Shown here in pieces: positions 1 through 6,995 of a stretch of DNA of 45,062 nt (position 1 is its first letter; the number at the start of each line of letters is the position of its first letter). This DNA comes from an uncultured Clostridia bacterium (GTDB lineage Bacteria; Bacillota; Clostridia; Lachnospirales; Anaerotignaceae). Both the position numbers and the translations under genes were made by a program. The stretch spans positions 1 through 45,062 of the forward strand of contig CAMBLO010000004.1 of assembly GCA_945868505.1 (NCBI GenBank), read 5' to 3'. The notes beneath the pieces were generated by a model. That model had not been told where the DNA came from. It did no database searches and saw nothing but the letters and a program-made list of their open reading frames with translations.

Positions 1-339
1 CCCAACAGCACAGAGCCCCGCAACGATATCATTCAGGCGGTGGAATTGGGCAGTGCCGATGCCATGAAGGCCTTTTGTCAAGGGATTCAGGCAGCGGCTC
101 CCGTGGACAGCTACCTGACCCCTGTGCCTTATGCCATGCCCGGTTATAACTGTGATGTTATCATGGCGGCAGGTGCTTTCATTCAGGGTTCTTCTATCGA
201 ACTGAGTGCCGATGGCCCCATCAGAGAGCCTTATTCCGTATATTTTCAAGGGGGACTCACATGGTTCCATGCCAAAACAGGTATTTTGATGAGCTTGCAG
301 AAGCTTTACGAAGCAGGCTTGGTTGAACTGAAAAAATAA
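1..339 (+). CDS. Aluminium-resistance/methionine gamma-lyase family PLP protein, C-terminal part
   Basis: The reading frame is open from the first base and ends at 339, giving about 112 residues with no start, so only the C-terminus is present. The segment IQGSSIELSADGPIREPY followed by GGLTWFHAKTGI matches the end of the cystathionine-beta-lyase-like family annotated as 'aluminium resistance protein' (COG4100). That family has a fold-type I PLP architecture. The catalytic lysine and PLP-binding residues would lie upstream of the window and cannot be checked. The real substrate of this family is not settled; a C-S lyase role is usual. The gene is followed by a strong hairpin terminator and faces the spoVB-like gene. 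Confidence 0.75.
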   Translation, partial: PNSTEPRNDIIQAVELGSADAMKAFCQGIQAAAPVDSYLTPVPYAMPGYNCDVIMAAGAFIQGSSIELSADGPIREPYSVYFQGGLTWFHAKTGILMSLQKLYEAGLVELKK

Positions 340-346
340 GAAAATA

Positions 347-374
347 GGTCAGTCGAAGGACTGACTTATCTTTT
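347..374. terminator. Bidirectional intrinsic terminator
   Basis: Perfect 7-bp stem GTCAGTC / GACTGAC (348-354 and 359-365) with a GAAG loop. T-rich sequence follows on the + strand, and the A-rich run before it serves the opposite strand. It sits between two convergent genes and can serve both. Confidence 0.85.
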
Positions 375-425
375 GCTGAAAAAGAAATACGTCTGCCAAA
401 GATTTTCTTCTTTTCAAACTAAGGG

Positions 426-1955
426 CTATGTAAGGGTTTTTTGGAAAAGCTGTTTCAGCGTAGAGCGGTCCAAGCAGCCCAAGGCCAGCAGGAACAAAAG
501 ATACAGCACGCCCATACCGCAGAGAGAACCCAAAAACAGCAATTTGGAAGGCTGGGAAATGCGGATAACGTATTTTACCAAAAGCCCCGCCGCTGCCCCT
601 GCCAACAAGGGCTTTAAGAAGCAATTATATAAGGAAGGAAAAACTCCTGTCCGTTGATAAAGCTGCCCCAAAGATAACCCAACGTTGCAGAGCAGGCTCA
701 GAAACCATCCTGCAAGAAAAGCAGGCACACCATAGCGAGGCATGAAGCACCAGATTACGGCAATGGTGATGAGAGATGACAGAATATTGCTCCAAAAAAG
801 AAAAAACTGTTCTCCTAAACCATTGAGAAGCCCATGCAAGGTAGTTTGTGCATAAAGCAAGGGACAGAGAAAGGCGAGGGGAAACAGGACTTGCCCCAAG
901 GCTGCCCGATTATAAACCACATAACAAATCTCCTTTGGAAATACCGCAAACAATGCCGCTGCGCCGAATCCAATGATGGAAGTAAATAAAAATGTGGCGG
1001 AAACTGTTTTGCTGATGCGCATATCCTGCTGCACGGCGCAGGCTTCGGAAATTTCCGGTACGAGGGAAACGGAAGCCGCCATCAGGCAGGCGGAGGGCAG
1101 CAGAATCAGGGGCATTGCCATCCCTGTCAGTTCGCCGTATGTAGAAAGGGCCTGTACGGTATTCTGTCCATGAAGCTGTAATTGGCGGGGGATTAAGATA
1201 TTTTCTACCGTGGAAAGTAGGGCAGTGGCAATTCTTGTGGCGGAAAGAGGCACTGCCATAGTCAGTATCATTGCCAGAACAGCGGAAGAAGATAGGGTTG
1301 GCTTTCGGATAAGCTTACGTTTTCGCTTAAAGCGGAAATAGTTCCATAGGGTAAAGCCGCAGGAAAGACATTCTCCCAGCAAGATACCTGCCACAGCGGC
1401 ACAACAGGCATAGGTCAGCCCCAAAGGGACGAAAATGCCTGCCAGAAGATAAATCGTCACGATACGGGCAGTCTGTTCCAAAACCTGAGAAACAGCAGGG
1501 ATGAGGGTTTCCTGCATTCCTAAAAAGAAGCCCCGCAGACAGGAGCCTGCCGCCATGAAAGGCACAGCAAGAGCCAACAGGCGCAGGGGCAAAGCAGTAC
1601 GGCTGTCATCCAGAAAGGCTGAACCAATGTTTTCTGCACCGAAAAGCAGGATACCGCTGACGCATAAGCTGATTCCTAAAGAAAGGCAGACAGCCTGCTT
1701 CACAATGCGACCGATATTTCCGTTTTGCCCACGGATATGCTCTTGGGCTGTCAGGCGGGAAATGGTGGTGGTAAACCCGGCGGAGGTGATGCTCCATGCA
1801 AGGGAATAGATGGGTAAAATCAGCTGATACAGCCCCATGCCTTCTGCACCGATGGTGTTTGACATGAAAACACGATAGAAAAACCCCATGCATTTGGTGA
1901 TGAAGTTGGCTGCAGTCAGGATAAGAGTTCCGGTGATGATGGTTTTTCGGCTCAT
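426..1955 (-). CDS. spoVB: SpoVB-like polysaccharide/lipid flippase (MOP superfamily)
   Basis: The 509-residue integral membrane protein starts MSRKTIITGTLILTAANFITKCMGFFYRVFMS, the N-terminus typical of stage V sporulation protein B and related Lachnospiraceae oligosaccharide flippases. It has about 12-14 hydrophobic segments throughout. The family moves lipid-linked precursors across the membrane; SpoVB acts in spore cortex synthesis. The open frame extends to 2096, but the extra N-terminal residues are not family-like. The ATG at 1955 is preceded by AGAGGT about 6 bases upstream on the minus strand and starts exactly at the conserved region. It is transcribed divergently from the APC permease unit. 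A general MATE/polysaccharide transporter role is the alternative, since several SpoVB paralogues often occur per genome. Confidence 0.8.
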   Translation of the reverse strand: MSRKTIITGTLILTAANFITKCMGFFYRVFMSNTIGAEGMGLYQLILPIYSLAWSITSAGFTTTISRLTAQEHIRGQNGNIGRIVKQAVCLSLGISLCVSGILLFGAENIGSAFLDDSRTALPLRLLALAVPFMAAGSCLRGFFLGMQETLIPAVSQVLEQTARIVTIYLLAGIFVPLGLTYACCAAVAGILLGECLSCGFTLWNYFRFKRKRKLIRKPTLSSSAVLAMILTMAVPLSATRIATALLSTVENILIPRQLQLHGQNTVQALSTYGELTGMAMPLILLPSACLMAASVSLVPEISEACAVQQDMRISKTVSATFLFTSIIGFGAAALFAVFPKEICYVVYNRAALGQVLFPLAFLCPLLYAQTTLHGLLNGLGEQFFLFWSNILSSLITIAVIWCFMPRYGVPAFLAGWFLSLLCNVGLSLGQLYQRTGVFPSLYNCFLKPLLAGAAAGLLVKYVIRISQPSKLLFLGSLCGMGVLYLLFLLALGCLDRSTLKQLFQKTLT

Positions 1956-2035
1956 TGGTATACCTCTGGTATCTGTTCCTTCCATATATATGAAACGGGC
2001 CGACGAAATAGACGAGGGGGGCAGGCTGAACAAAA

Positions 2036-2045
2036 GTAACGTTAC
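2036..2045. repeat. 10-bp perfect palindrome GTAACGTTAC
   Basis: A self-complementary 10-mer lies about 80 bases upstream of the spoVB-like start. It may be an operator half-site pair, but nothing else supports a function. Confidence 0.3.
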
Positions 2046-2160
2046 AGGGATGGGCTGAGCAGGAAAAAAGAGGTAGATGCTTTGTATATGAACCATGAAA
2101 AAACGGGAAAAAAAGCTGTTTTCCTCGTAATATCAGATATAATGAAATTTTATAATGCTG

Positions 2161-2178
2161 CGATAAAAAATTTTATCG
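2161..2178. repeat. Inverted repeat immediately upstream of the permease promoter
   Basis: CGATAAAA-AA-TTTTATCG is a perfect 8-bp inverted repeat ending seven bases before the -35 box at 2186. No T-run follows, so it is not a terminator on either strand. Its position would suit an operator or UP-like element. Confidence 0.4.
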
Positions 2179-2185
2179 AAATATA

Positions 2186-2214
2186 TTGACAACATTTTAT
2201 CAACGCGATATAAT
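2186..2214 (+). promoter_or_regulatory. Consensus sigma-A promoter for the glycine-riboswitch permease unit
   Basis: TTGACA at 2186-2191, a 17-base spacer and TATAAT at 2209-2214 form a perfect consensus. Transcription would start near 2221, placing the whole riboswitch in the leader. Confidence 0.9.
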
Positions 2215-2245
2215 CTAACCACAAACTGCATAAAGCCAGACGAAG

Positions 2246-2430
2246 TATAAGGGAGATTTCTCGTGTTTTACACAAAATGTTGAGAAAACCGATGGAGCAA
2301 TTCAGAGAAAGAGCCGATTTCTGAAGAAACTTTCAGGTACAAATACCTTTTACAGATGGAACTCTGGAAAGTGCTTGGCTTTGCCAAAGCCGCCGTAGAA
2401 GTAAAGCTTTCAGGCTAGAGATACAGAGGA
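2246..2430 (+). ncRNA. Tandem glycine riboswitch (two aptamers)
   Basis: The leader carries the conserved glycine aptamer blocks twice in order. The first copy has GGGAGA, then ACCGATGGAGCAA, then AAACTTTCAGGTACAAATACC. The second has ACTCTGGAAAG, then GCCGCCGTAGAAGTAAAG, then CTTTCAGGCTAGAGATACAGAG, with ACTCTG and CAGAG closing the outer helix. The core patterns (GGAGAG ... CCGAAGG.GCAA ... CTCTCAGG) are those of the gcvT-type riboswitch family. In that family glycine binding usually turns expression on. An intrinsic terminator starts right at the 3' edge of the second aptamer, so transcriptional control is likely here. Confidence 0.88.
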
Positions 2431-2479
2431 TATACAGGCAGAATATGATCGATTTGATATTTGCTGTATATCTTTTTTT
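2430..2479 (+). terminator. Riboswitch expression-platform terminator
   Basis: The outer arms ATATACAG (2430-2437) and CTGTATAT (2464-2471) pair, the stem continues with GCA/TGC and AATAT/ATATT through small bulges, and seven T residues follow at 2473-2479. It begins at the last bases of aptamer 2 and ends 50 bases before the permease start. It is therefore placed to be controlled by ligand-dependent folding. Confidence 0.8.
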
Positions 2480-2530
2480 ATGTAAGCTTTTTGGTGTTTT
2501 TTGGCAAAAATGTTAAAAGGAGGAAAGAAA

Positions 2531-3850
2531 ATGAGCAATAACACAGAAATGAAAAAGGAACTGGGTATGTTTACTGCTATGACAACAGTAGTAGGCTGCG
2601 TTATCGGTTCCGGCGTATTCTTCAAACCCACAGCTATGTATACAGCTACAGGCGGCGCACCCGGTCTGGCAATCGTTGCATGGATTATCACATCCCTGAT
2701 GTGCCTTTGCGCAGCAATGACATTTGCGGAAATTGCAATTCTGATGCCTGAAACAGGCGGTATGCCCGTATACCTGAAGAGAGTATTCGGTGAAAAAGTT
2801 GGTTACCTGTGCGGTTGGATGCAGACAGTTGTATTCTATCCCGGTCTGGTAGCTGCTCTGGCAGTTGCAGTTGCAAACCAGGCAAAGCTGTTTATCGGCG
2901 ATGGTATGGTTATTCCTGTTGCATTTGCATGTATCATCATTATGGTTGCCCTGAACTGCATGGGTGCTAAAGTTGGTGGCGTAGCACAGAACCTCTTTAC
3001 AGTAGCAAAACTGATTCCTCTGGTACTGATTATGATTTTCGGTTTCATCAGAGGGGAAGGCAACCCCATCTTCGATCCTATGTTGGCAGATGGTCTGTCC
3101 ATGGGTTCTGTTCTGGGTCAGTTGATGATCGCTGTTCTGTTCGCATTCGAAGGCTGGACAAACGTAGGTGCGATCGCTGGTGAAATGAAAGACCCCGGCA
3201 AAGATCTGCCCAAGGCTATCGTTGGCGGCGTAGCTCTGATCATGGCTGTTTATATCATCATCAACCTGGCTTACCTGTGGGTACTGCCCGCTGATGTTAT
3301 GATGAATCTGGAATCTCCTGCATCTGCAGTAGCGATGGAAATCTTTGGTGAAACTGGTGGTAAACTGGTATCTGTTGGTATCATGATCTCCGCTGGTGGT
3401 GCTTGTAACGGTTTCATTTTGTCCGGTTCCCGTACAGCTCTGTATATGGCTTCTCAGGGTGACCTGCCCGCAAGCAAAACTCTGTCCAAAATCTCTGGTA
3501 CAGGCGTTCCTGTAAACTGCATCTTCCTGATCGGTGTGCTGGGTGCGATTTATGCTCTGACAGGTCAGTTTGACCTGCTGACAAACCTGGGCACATTCGT
3601 AGGCTGGGTATTCTACACACTGACATTTGCAGCTGTTATGGTTTATAGAAAACAGGCTCCTGATGTAAAACGTACTTACAAAGTTCCTGCATACCCTGTA
3701 ATCCCTCTGATCGCTATTATCTCTGGTCTGTATGTACTGATCAACCAGCTGTTCATGGCTGGCTCTGCTTCCAGAATGATCGCTGTTGGCGGTATCGTGC
3801 TGGTACTGATCGGTCTGCCCGTACGTGCTATCTTCGCAAAGAAGAAATAA
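2531..3850 (+). CDS. APC-family amino acid permease under glycine riboswitch control
   Basis: The 439-residue protein has about 12 membrane segments. Near the N-terminus it has the APC-family motif VIGSGVFFKP in TM1, and around residues 200-235 the FAFEGWTNVGAIAGEMKDPGKDLPKA region typical of LAT/YfnA-type APC transporters. It should import, or exchange, amino acids across the cytoplasmic membrane. The start at 2531 is chosen because AAAAGGAGGAAAG lies just upstream; an in-frame ATG at 2510 lacks such a site. The glycine riboswitch implies glycine, or a closely linked amino acid such as alanine or serine, as substrate or signal. Codon use is strongly biased (CTG, GGT, GTT), suggesting high expression. 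Substrate assignment is inferred from regulation, not from binding-site residues. Confidence 0.88.
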   Translation: MSNNTEMKKELGMFTAMTTVVGCVIGSGVFFKPTAMYTATGGAPGLAIVAWIITSLMCLCAAMTFAEIAILMPETGGMPVYLKRVFGEKVGYLCGWMQTVVFYPGLVAALAVAVANQAKLFIGDGMVIPVAFACIIIMVALNCMGAKVGGVAQNLFTVAKLIPLVLIMIFGFIRGEGNPIFDPMLADGLSMGSVLGQLMIAVLFAFEGWTNVGAIAGEMKDPGKDLPKAIVGGVALIMAVYIIINLAYLWVLPADVMMNLESPASAVAMEIFGETGGKLVSVGIMISAGGACNGFILSGSRTALYMASQGDLPASKTLSKISGTGVPVNCIFLIGVLGAIYALTGQFDLLTNLGTFVGWVFYTLTFAAVMVYRKQAPDVKRTYKVPAYPVIPLIAIISGLYVLINQLFMAGSASRMIAVGGIVLVLIGLPVRAIFAKKK

Positions 3851-3926
3851 TTGAATCATCGAAAGAAGCGCATGGAAATCTTGTTTCATAATTGAAAAAT
3901 GTTTGCTTCATATTATAATTTCCCTG

Positions 3927-3955
3927 AAAAGGCGTACCGTTTGGTACGCCTTTTC
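3927..3955 (+). terminator. Intrinsic terminator after APC permease
   Basis: AAAAGGCGTACC-GTTT-GGTACGCCTTTT forms a 12-bp perfect stem with a 4-base loop ending in a T-tract. Confidence 0.92.
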
Positions 3956-4169
3956 TTGTCATAGAAGCCGTTGTCAACGGGGAAAGACTGGAAAATCAGG
4001 ATAAAAGCTACCAATTCCTCTTTTTGAACAAAAGAAAAAAGAATCAAAATTTGTTTAGATTCTCAAAAAACTTCTGATTTGAAGAATATAAAATATACTG
4101 ATTGCACAACGGAATTGGGAATGTTAAGAAAATATTAGGAAATAAATCGTGAGATAGCACTAATAGTCT
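3956..4169. other. AT-rich intergenic stretch without a recognisable gene
   Basis: Between the permease terminator and the next promoter I see no coding sequence with a ribosome binding site. A short minus-strand frame at 4044-4295 has low complexity and no family features, and I read it as chance. Nothing else is recognisable. Confidence 0.5.
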
Positions 4170-4198
4170 TGACAATTTTCCTGTATTCATTGATAATA
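4170..4198 (+). promoter_or_regulatory. Sigma-A promoter of the Mrp/Mbh-like operon
   Basis: TTGACA at 4170-4175, a 17-base spacer and GATAAT at 4193-4198. The first gene starts at 4350, leaving a leader of about 145 bases that contains no obvious terminator hairpin. Confidence 0.8.
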
Positions 4199-4349
4199 TA
4201 TTATGTTGGGCTATATGAGAGTGCCTTATACTGTGTAAATTTTCGACAAAAACGGAGGATATTCCACATCCCATGATTTTGTCTATACACGGCATGGCAT
4301 TGTCATAAAACAGATGAAAAATAAATGCTTGCGCGGGAAGGATGGTTCA

Positions 4350-4814
4350 ATGTATTTATTATTATTACTGCTGTGGCTGATCTTCAATGGCAGAGTAACG
4401 CTGGAAGTGTTCCTCTTCGGTGTAGTGATCTGCGGCTGGCTGTACTGGTTCATTTGTAAACATATGGACTATAGCTTTCAGACAGAGCTGAGGCTGGCGA
4501 AAAAGATTCCTCTCTATCTGAAATATGCGATCGTTCTGGTTTGGGAAATTTTCAAAGCGAATGTTGATGTAATCAAGATCGTACTTTCTCCCAACAAAAA
4601 GGAAATCGAACCTGCAATCGTTCATTTCCATACAGATCTGAAGAGCGAAGCGGCTCAGGTTGCATTGGCAAACTCTATCACACTGACACCCGGCACCTAC
4701 ACAGTGCAGCTGGAAAACGGCGATTATGCCATCCAGGCATTGGATAAGAATAAATTCGGGGAAGGTCTGGATGAGTCCGTTTTTGTAAAGCAGCTGAGAA
4801 AGTTGGAGGGATAA
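4350..4814 (+). CDS. mrpE: Na+/H+ antiporter subunit E (MrpE/MnhE family)
   Basis: The 154-residue protein has two N-terminal membrane segments (MYLLLLLLWLIFNGRVTLEVFLFGVVICGWLYWF) and a soluble domain containing ANSITLTPGTYTVQLENGDYAIQALDK, the conserved signature of MnhE. Mrp antiporters exchange Na+ or K+ for H+, and E is a structural subunit. An upstream in-frame ATG at 4314 has no ribosome binding site. ATG 4350 has GGAAGG eight bases upstream and gives the usual family length, so it is preferred. It heads a ten-gene operon with short gaps or overlaps. Confidence 0.88.
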   Translation: MYLLLLLLWLIFNGRVTLEVFLFGVVICGWLYWFICKHMDYSFQTELRLAKKIPLYLKYAIVLVWEIFKANVDVIKIVLSPNKKEIEPAIVHFHTDLKSEAAQVALANSITLTPGTYTVQLENGDYAIQALDKNKFGEGLDESVFVKQLRKLEG

Positions 4815-4818
4815 GAGT

Positions 4819-5145
4819 ATGAGTGATACGATGCGCTTTATTTTAGAGATCGCCATGTTCGTGCTGGCTTGCGGCATGGTTCTGGCGTTTATCCGCGCGG
4901 TGAAGGGTCCTCGTTACACAGACCGTATCGTGGCGATCAATATGATCGGCACCATGACAACGACAACGATCGGTATCCTTTCCGCTTATCTGGGCGAAAC
5001 AGCATTGGTAGACGTATCTTTGGTCTATTCTCTGCTGAGTTTTCTGGCGGTTGTGGTTATGTGCCACGTAGTTACACTGCATCATAAAGGTCGTCTGCAG
5101 TTCCTGAGCAGAAAAGAGAAGGAGGCGAAGGAAGAATGTCAGTAA
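4819..5145 (+). CDS. mrpF: Na+/H+ antiporter subunit F (MrpF/MnhF)
   Basis: The 108-residue protein has three hydrophobic segments and the MnhF signature RAVKGPRYTDRIVAINMIGTMTTTTI around residues 26-50, including the conserved D-R-I/V pair. MrpF is a small membrane subunit of the Mrp complex. It begins four bases after mrpE stops and overlaps the start of mrpG by ten bases, so translation is probably coupled. The C-terminus is a charged tail rich in lysine and glutamate. Confidence 0.88.
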   Translation: MSDTMRFILEIAMFVLACGMVLAFIRAVKGPRYTDRIVAINMIGTMTTTTIGILSAYLGETALVDVSLVYSLLSFLAVVVMCHVVTLHHKGRLQFLSRKEKEAKEECQ

Positions 5146-5447
5146 GAGAAATCGTTGCAGCTGTTTGCATCATCATTGGGCTGTTTGTGTTCCTTTGCTC
5201 CATTTTGGGCGTATATCGCTTCAAATATGTTATGAACAGAATACATGCAGCGGCTTTGGGCGATACCATGGGTATCTTTTTTGTAGTACTGGGTCTTTTG
5301 ATCTTAGGGCAGGATATTTTCCATATGGCAAAATATGTCCTGATCATCCTGTTCTTCTGGCTGTCCAGCCCTATTGCGACACACATGATCGCAAAAGTAG
5401 AACTTTTGACCAATAAAGATTGTGAAGAAAGGATGAAGGACAGATGA
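5136..5447 (+). CDS. mrpG: Na+/H+ antiporter subunit G (MrpG/MnhG)
   Basis: The 103-residue protein has three membrane segments and the MnhG signature GVYRFKYVMNRIHAAALGDTMG at about residues 25-46. Subunit G completes the E-F-G module found at the end of classical mrp operons and in membrane-bound hydrogenase operons; here the module is at the front. The gene overlaps mrpF by ten bases and the next gene by four (ATGA), showing tight coupling. Confidence 0.88.
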   Translation: MSVREIVAAVCIIIGLFVFLCSILGVYRFKYVMNRIHAAALGDTMGIFFVVLGLLILGQDIFHMAKYVLIILFFWLSSPIATHMIAKVELLTNKDCEERMKDR

Positions 5448-5707
5448 GTGATTTTAGTATTATGATCCAGATGATTCTGGTCGTATTTCTGATCGCCAGT
5501 GCCATCGGGGTATCTGTAACAAGAAACCTTTTCATGGCAGTTATCGTTTTCATGGGCTATAGTTCCGTAATGGCGATCGTTTGGCTCTTTTTGGAATCTC
5601 CTGACTTGGCGATCACAGAAGCAGCCGTTGGTGCTGGTATCGACACGGTGCTGTTCTTCCTGACACTGAAGAAGGTACACGCACTGAAAGGCACAAGGGA
5701 GGGTTGA
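5444..5707 (+). CDS. DUF4040 / MbhD-like subunit (equivalent to the C-terminal part of MrpA)
   Basis: The 87-residue protein has three membrane helices and the conserved segment ESPDLAITEAAVGAGIDTVLFFLTLKK (residues 51-77), the DUF4040 signature. In classical Mrp systems this domain is fused to the C-terminus of MrpA; in membrane-bound hydrogenases it is the separate subunit MbhD. Here it is free-standing, as in Mbh. The acidic residues in PDLAITEA lie on a membrane helix thought to be part of the ion path in the family. It overlaps mrpG by four bases. Confidence 0.82.
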   Translation: MSDFSIMIQMILVVFLIASAIGVSVTRNLFMAVIVFMGYSSVMAIVWLFLESPDLAITEAAVGAGIDTVLFFLTLKKVHALKGTREG

Positions 5708-5711
5708 TGGA

Positions 5712-6617
5712 ATGAGCGAAAATAAATCCTTCTGGCAGAGATTGAAAAGCTGGATCGATGGTGAGGAGATCCTCATTGATGCGGATAAGTATATCTCCAC
5801 CAGAGAAAGAAAAGAAAGAGTGTCTTATGAAAAGGCAGTCTCCATGGAACGTCTCCGTTCCAACTCCACATTGTATCGCGTCCTGTGCGTAGCAATTACA
5901 GTGATATTCATTGCAGTTATGCTGCGGGTAGTTATCGATCTGCCCATGTTCGGTGACCCCAACGGTGTTACAGTCAACGAAGTGGGACAGAGGTATCTGG
6001 AACAGGGGATTGAAGAAACCGGCGCCATTAACTTTGTAGCCGGCATGATTTTGGACTATCGTGCATTCGATACCTTCGGCGAATCCAACGTATTGTTCAT
6101 GGCGGTTATTGCTGTACTGATGCTGCTGCAGAGAGATAAGAAAAATACCAGCGCAGCAGAAGATCAGGAAATGGCGGAAGATGAAGTATTCGATTCTCAA
6201 GATTCTAAGCTAATCCTGAAAAAGGGTGCGAAATGTTTGGCGCCTGTGGTTATCCTGTATGGTATCTATGTTGTATTGAATGGTCACCTGTCTCCCGGCG
6301 GCGGTTTCTCCGGCGGTTCCATCATCGGTGCCGGTCTGATTCTATATTCCGCAGCCAATGGACAGAAAAAGATGCAGACCTTCTTTACCATCAAAACATT
6401 GACAAGAATCAGTGTTGCGTGTCTGCTGACCTACTGCGGCTGTAAGAGCTATTCCTTCTTTACAGGTGCCAACCATGTTGGCTGGGAAATCCCGAAAGGT
6501 ACCCCCGGCGCAATTTTGAGCTCCGGCTTTATCCTGCCTCTGAATATCTGTGTAGGTTTGGTCGTTGCTTGTACGATGTATGGATTCTATGCGTTATTTA
6601 CAAAAGGAGAAGTCTGA
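5712..6617 (+). CDS. Fused MbhE-like and MnhB/MbhF-like subunit (MrpB equivalent)
   Basis: The 301-residue protein has two parts. Residues 55-142 form an MbhE-like unit with two membrane segments around a loop containing GMILDYRAFDTFGES. Residues 165-300 form an MnhB domain with ILYGIYVVLNGHLSPGGGFSGG and three further helices. A charged N-terminal extension of about 50 residues, rich in R, K and E, precedes the first helix. An acidic linker (AEDQEMAEDEVFDSQDS) joins the halves. In Mbh systems these are separate genes, and in Mrp the MbhE part is in MrpA. The fusion therefore bridges the two architectures. It sits four bases after the DUF4040 gene. Confidence 0.82.
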   Translation: MSENKSFWQRLKSWIDGEEILIDADKYISTRERKERVSYEKAVSMERLRSNSTLYRVLCVAITVIFIAVMLRVVIDLPMFGDPNGVTVNEVGQRYLEQGIEETGAINFVAGMILDYRAFDTFGESNVLFMAVIAVLMLLQRDKKNTSAAEDQEMAEDEVFDSQDSKLILKKGAKCLAPVVILYGIYVVLNGHLSPGGGFSGGSIIGAGLILYSAANGQKKMQTFFTIKTLTRISVACLLTYCGCKSYSFFTGANHVGWEIPKGTPGAILSSGFILPLNICVGLVVACTMYGFYALFTKGEV

Positions 6618-6619
6618 TT

Positions 6620-6994
6620 ATGAGTCATCTGTTGACAAATTATTATGAAGCAGCTTCGGTCATCCTCTTTGGCATTGGATTCATGAATCTGCTTCTGCAA
6701 AACAATCTGATTAAAAAGTTTATTGGTTTAAATATCATGGATACGGCTACCTATCTTTTCTTGGCAGCCAAGGGGTATGTTTTTGGCAGGGTAGCACCTA
6801 TCCTGACAAATGGGATCATTGATAAGGATTACTATATCAACCCCATCCCTGCAGGTCTGGTACTGACAGGTATCGTAGTATCCGTAAGTGTGACTGCGTT
6901 CTCTCTTGCTTTGGTTCTGAGATTGTATAAGCATTACAACTCTCTGAACATGGACGAGATCCTGCGGATGATGAGAGAGGAGGAAGGGGAATAA
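6620..6994 (+). CDS. mrpC: Na+/H+ antiporter subunit C (MrpC/MnhC, NuoK-like)
   Basis: The 124-residue protein has three membrane helices, with FGIGFMNLLLQNNLIKKFIGLNIMDTATYLFL near the N-terminus and PIPAGLVLTGIVVSVSVTAFSLALVLRLYKHY in the second half. The latter matches the MnhC/NuoK signature 'DPLPQALVLTAIVI'. The start at 6620 follows AAAAGGAGAAG, and the open frame upstream overlaps the previous gene. The loop contains NGIIDKDYYINPIPA, where the usual acidic DP is NP. It ends one base before the next gene. Confidence 0.87.
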   Translation: MSHLLTNYYEAASVILFGIGFMNLLLQNNLIKKFIGLNIMDTATYLFLAAKGYVFGRVAPILTNGIIDKDYYINPIPAGLVLTGIVVSVSVTAFSLALVLRLYKHYNSLNMDEILRMMREEEGE

Positions 6995-6995
6995 T

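Noticed and set aside
2513..3889. Long minus-strand open frame opposite the APC permease
   Set aside because: It is low in family features, rich in Q, C, H and N, has no ribosome binding site and mirrors a well-supported gene; its length comes from codon bias on the other strand.
4044..4295. 83-codon minus-strand frame in the intergenic region before mrpE
   Set aside because: No ribosome binding site and no recognisable family; it overlaps the operon promoter.
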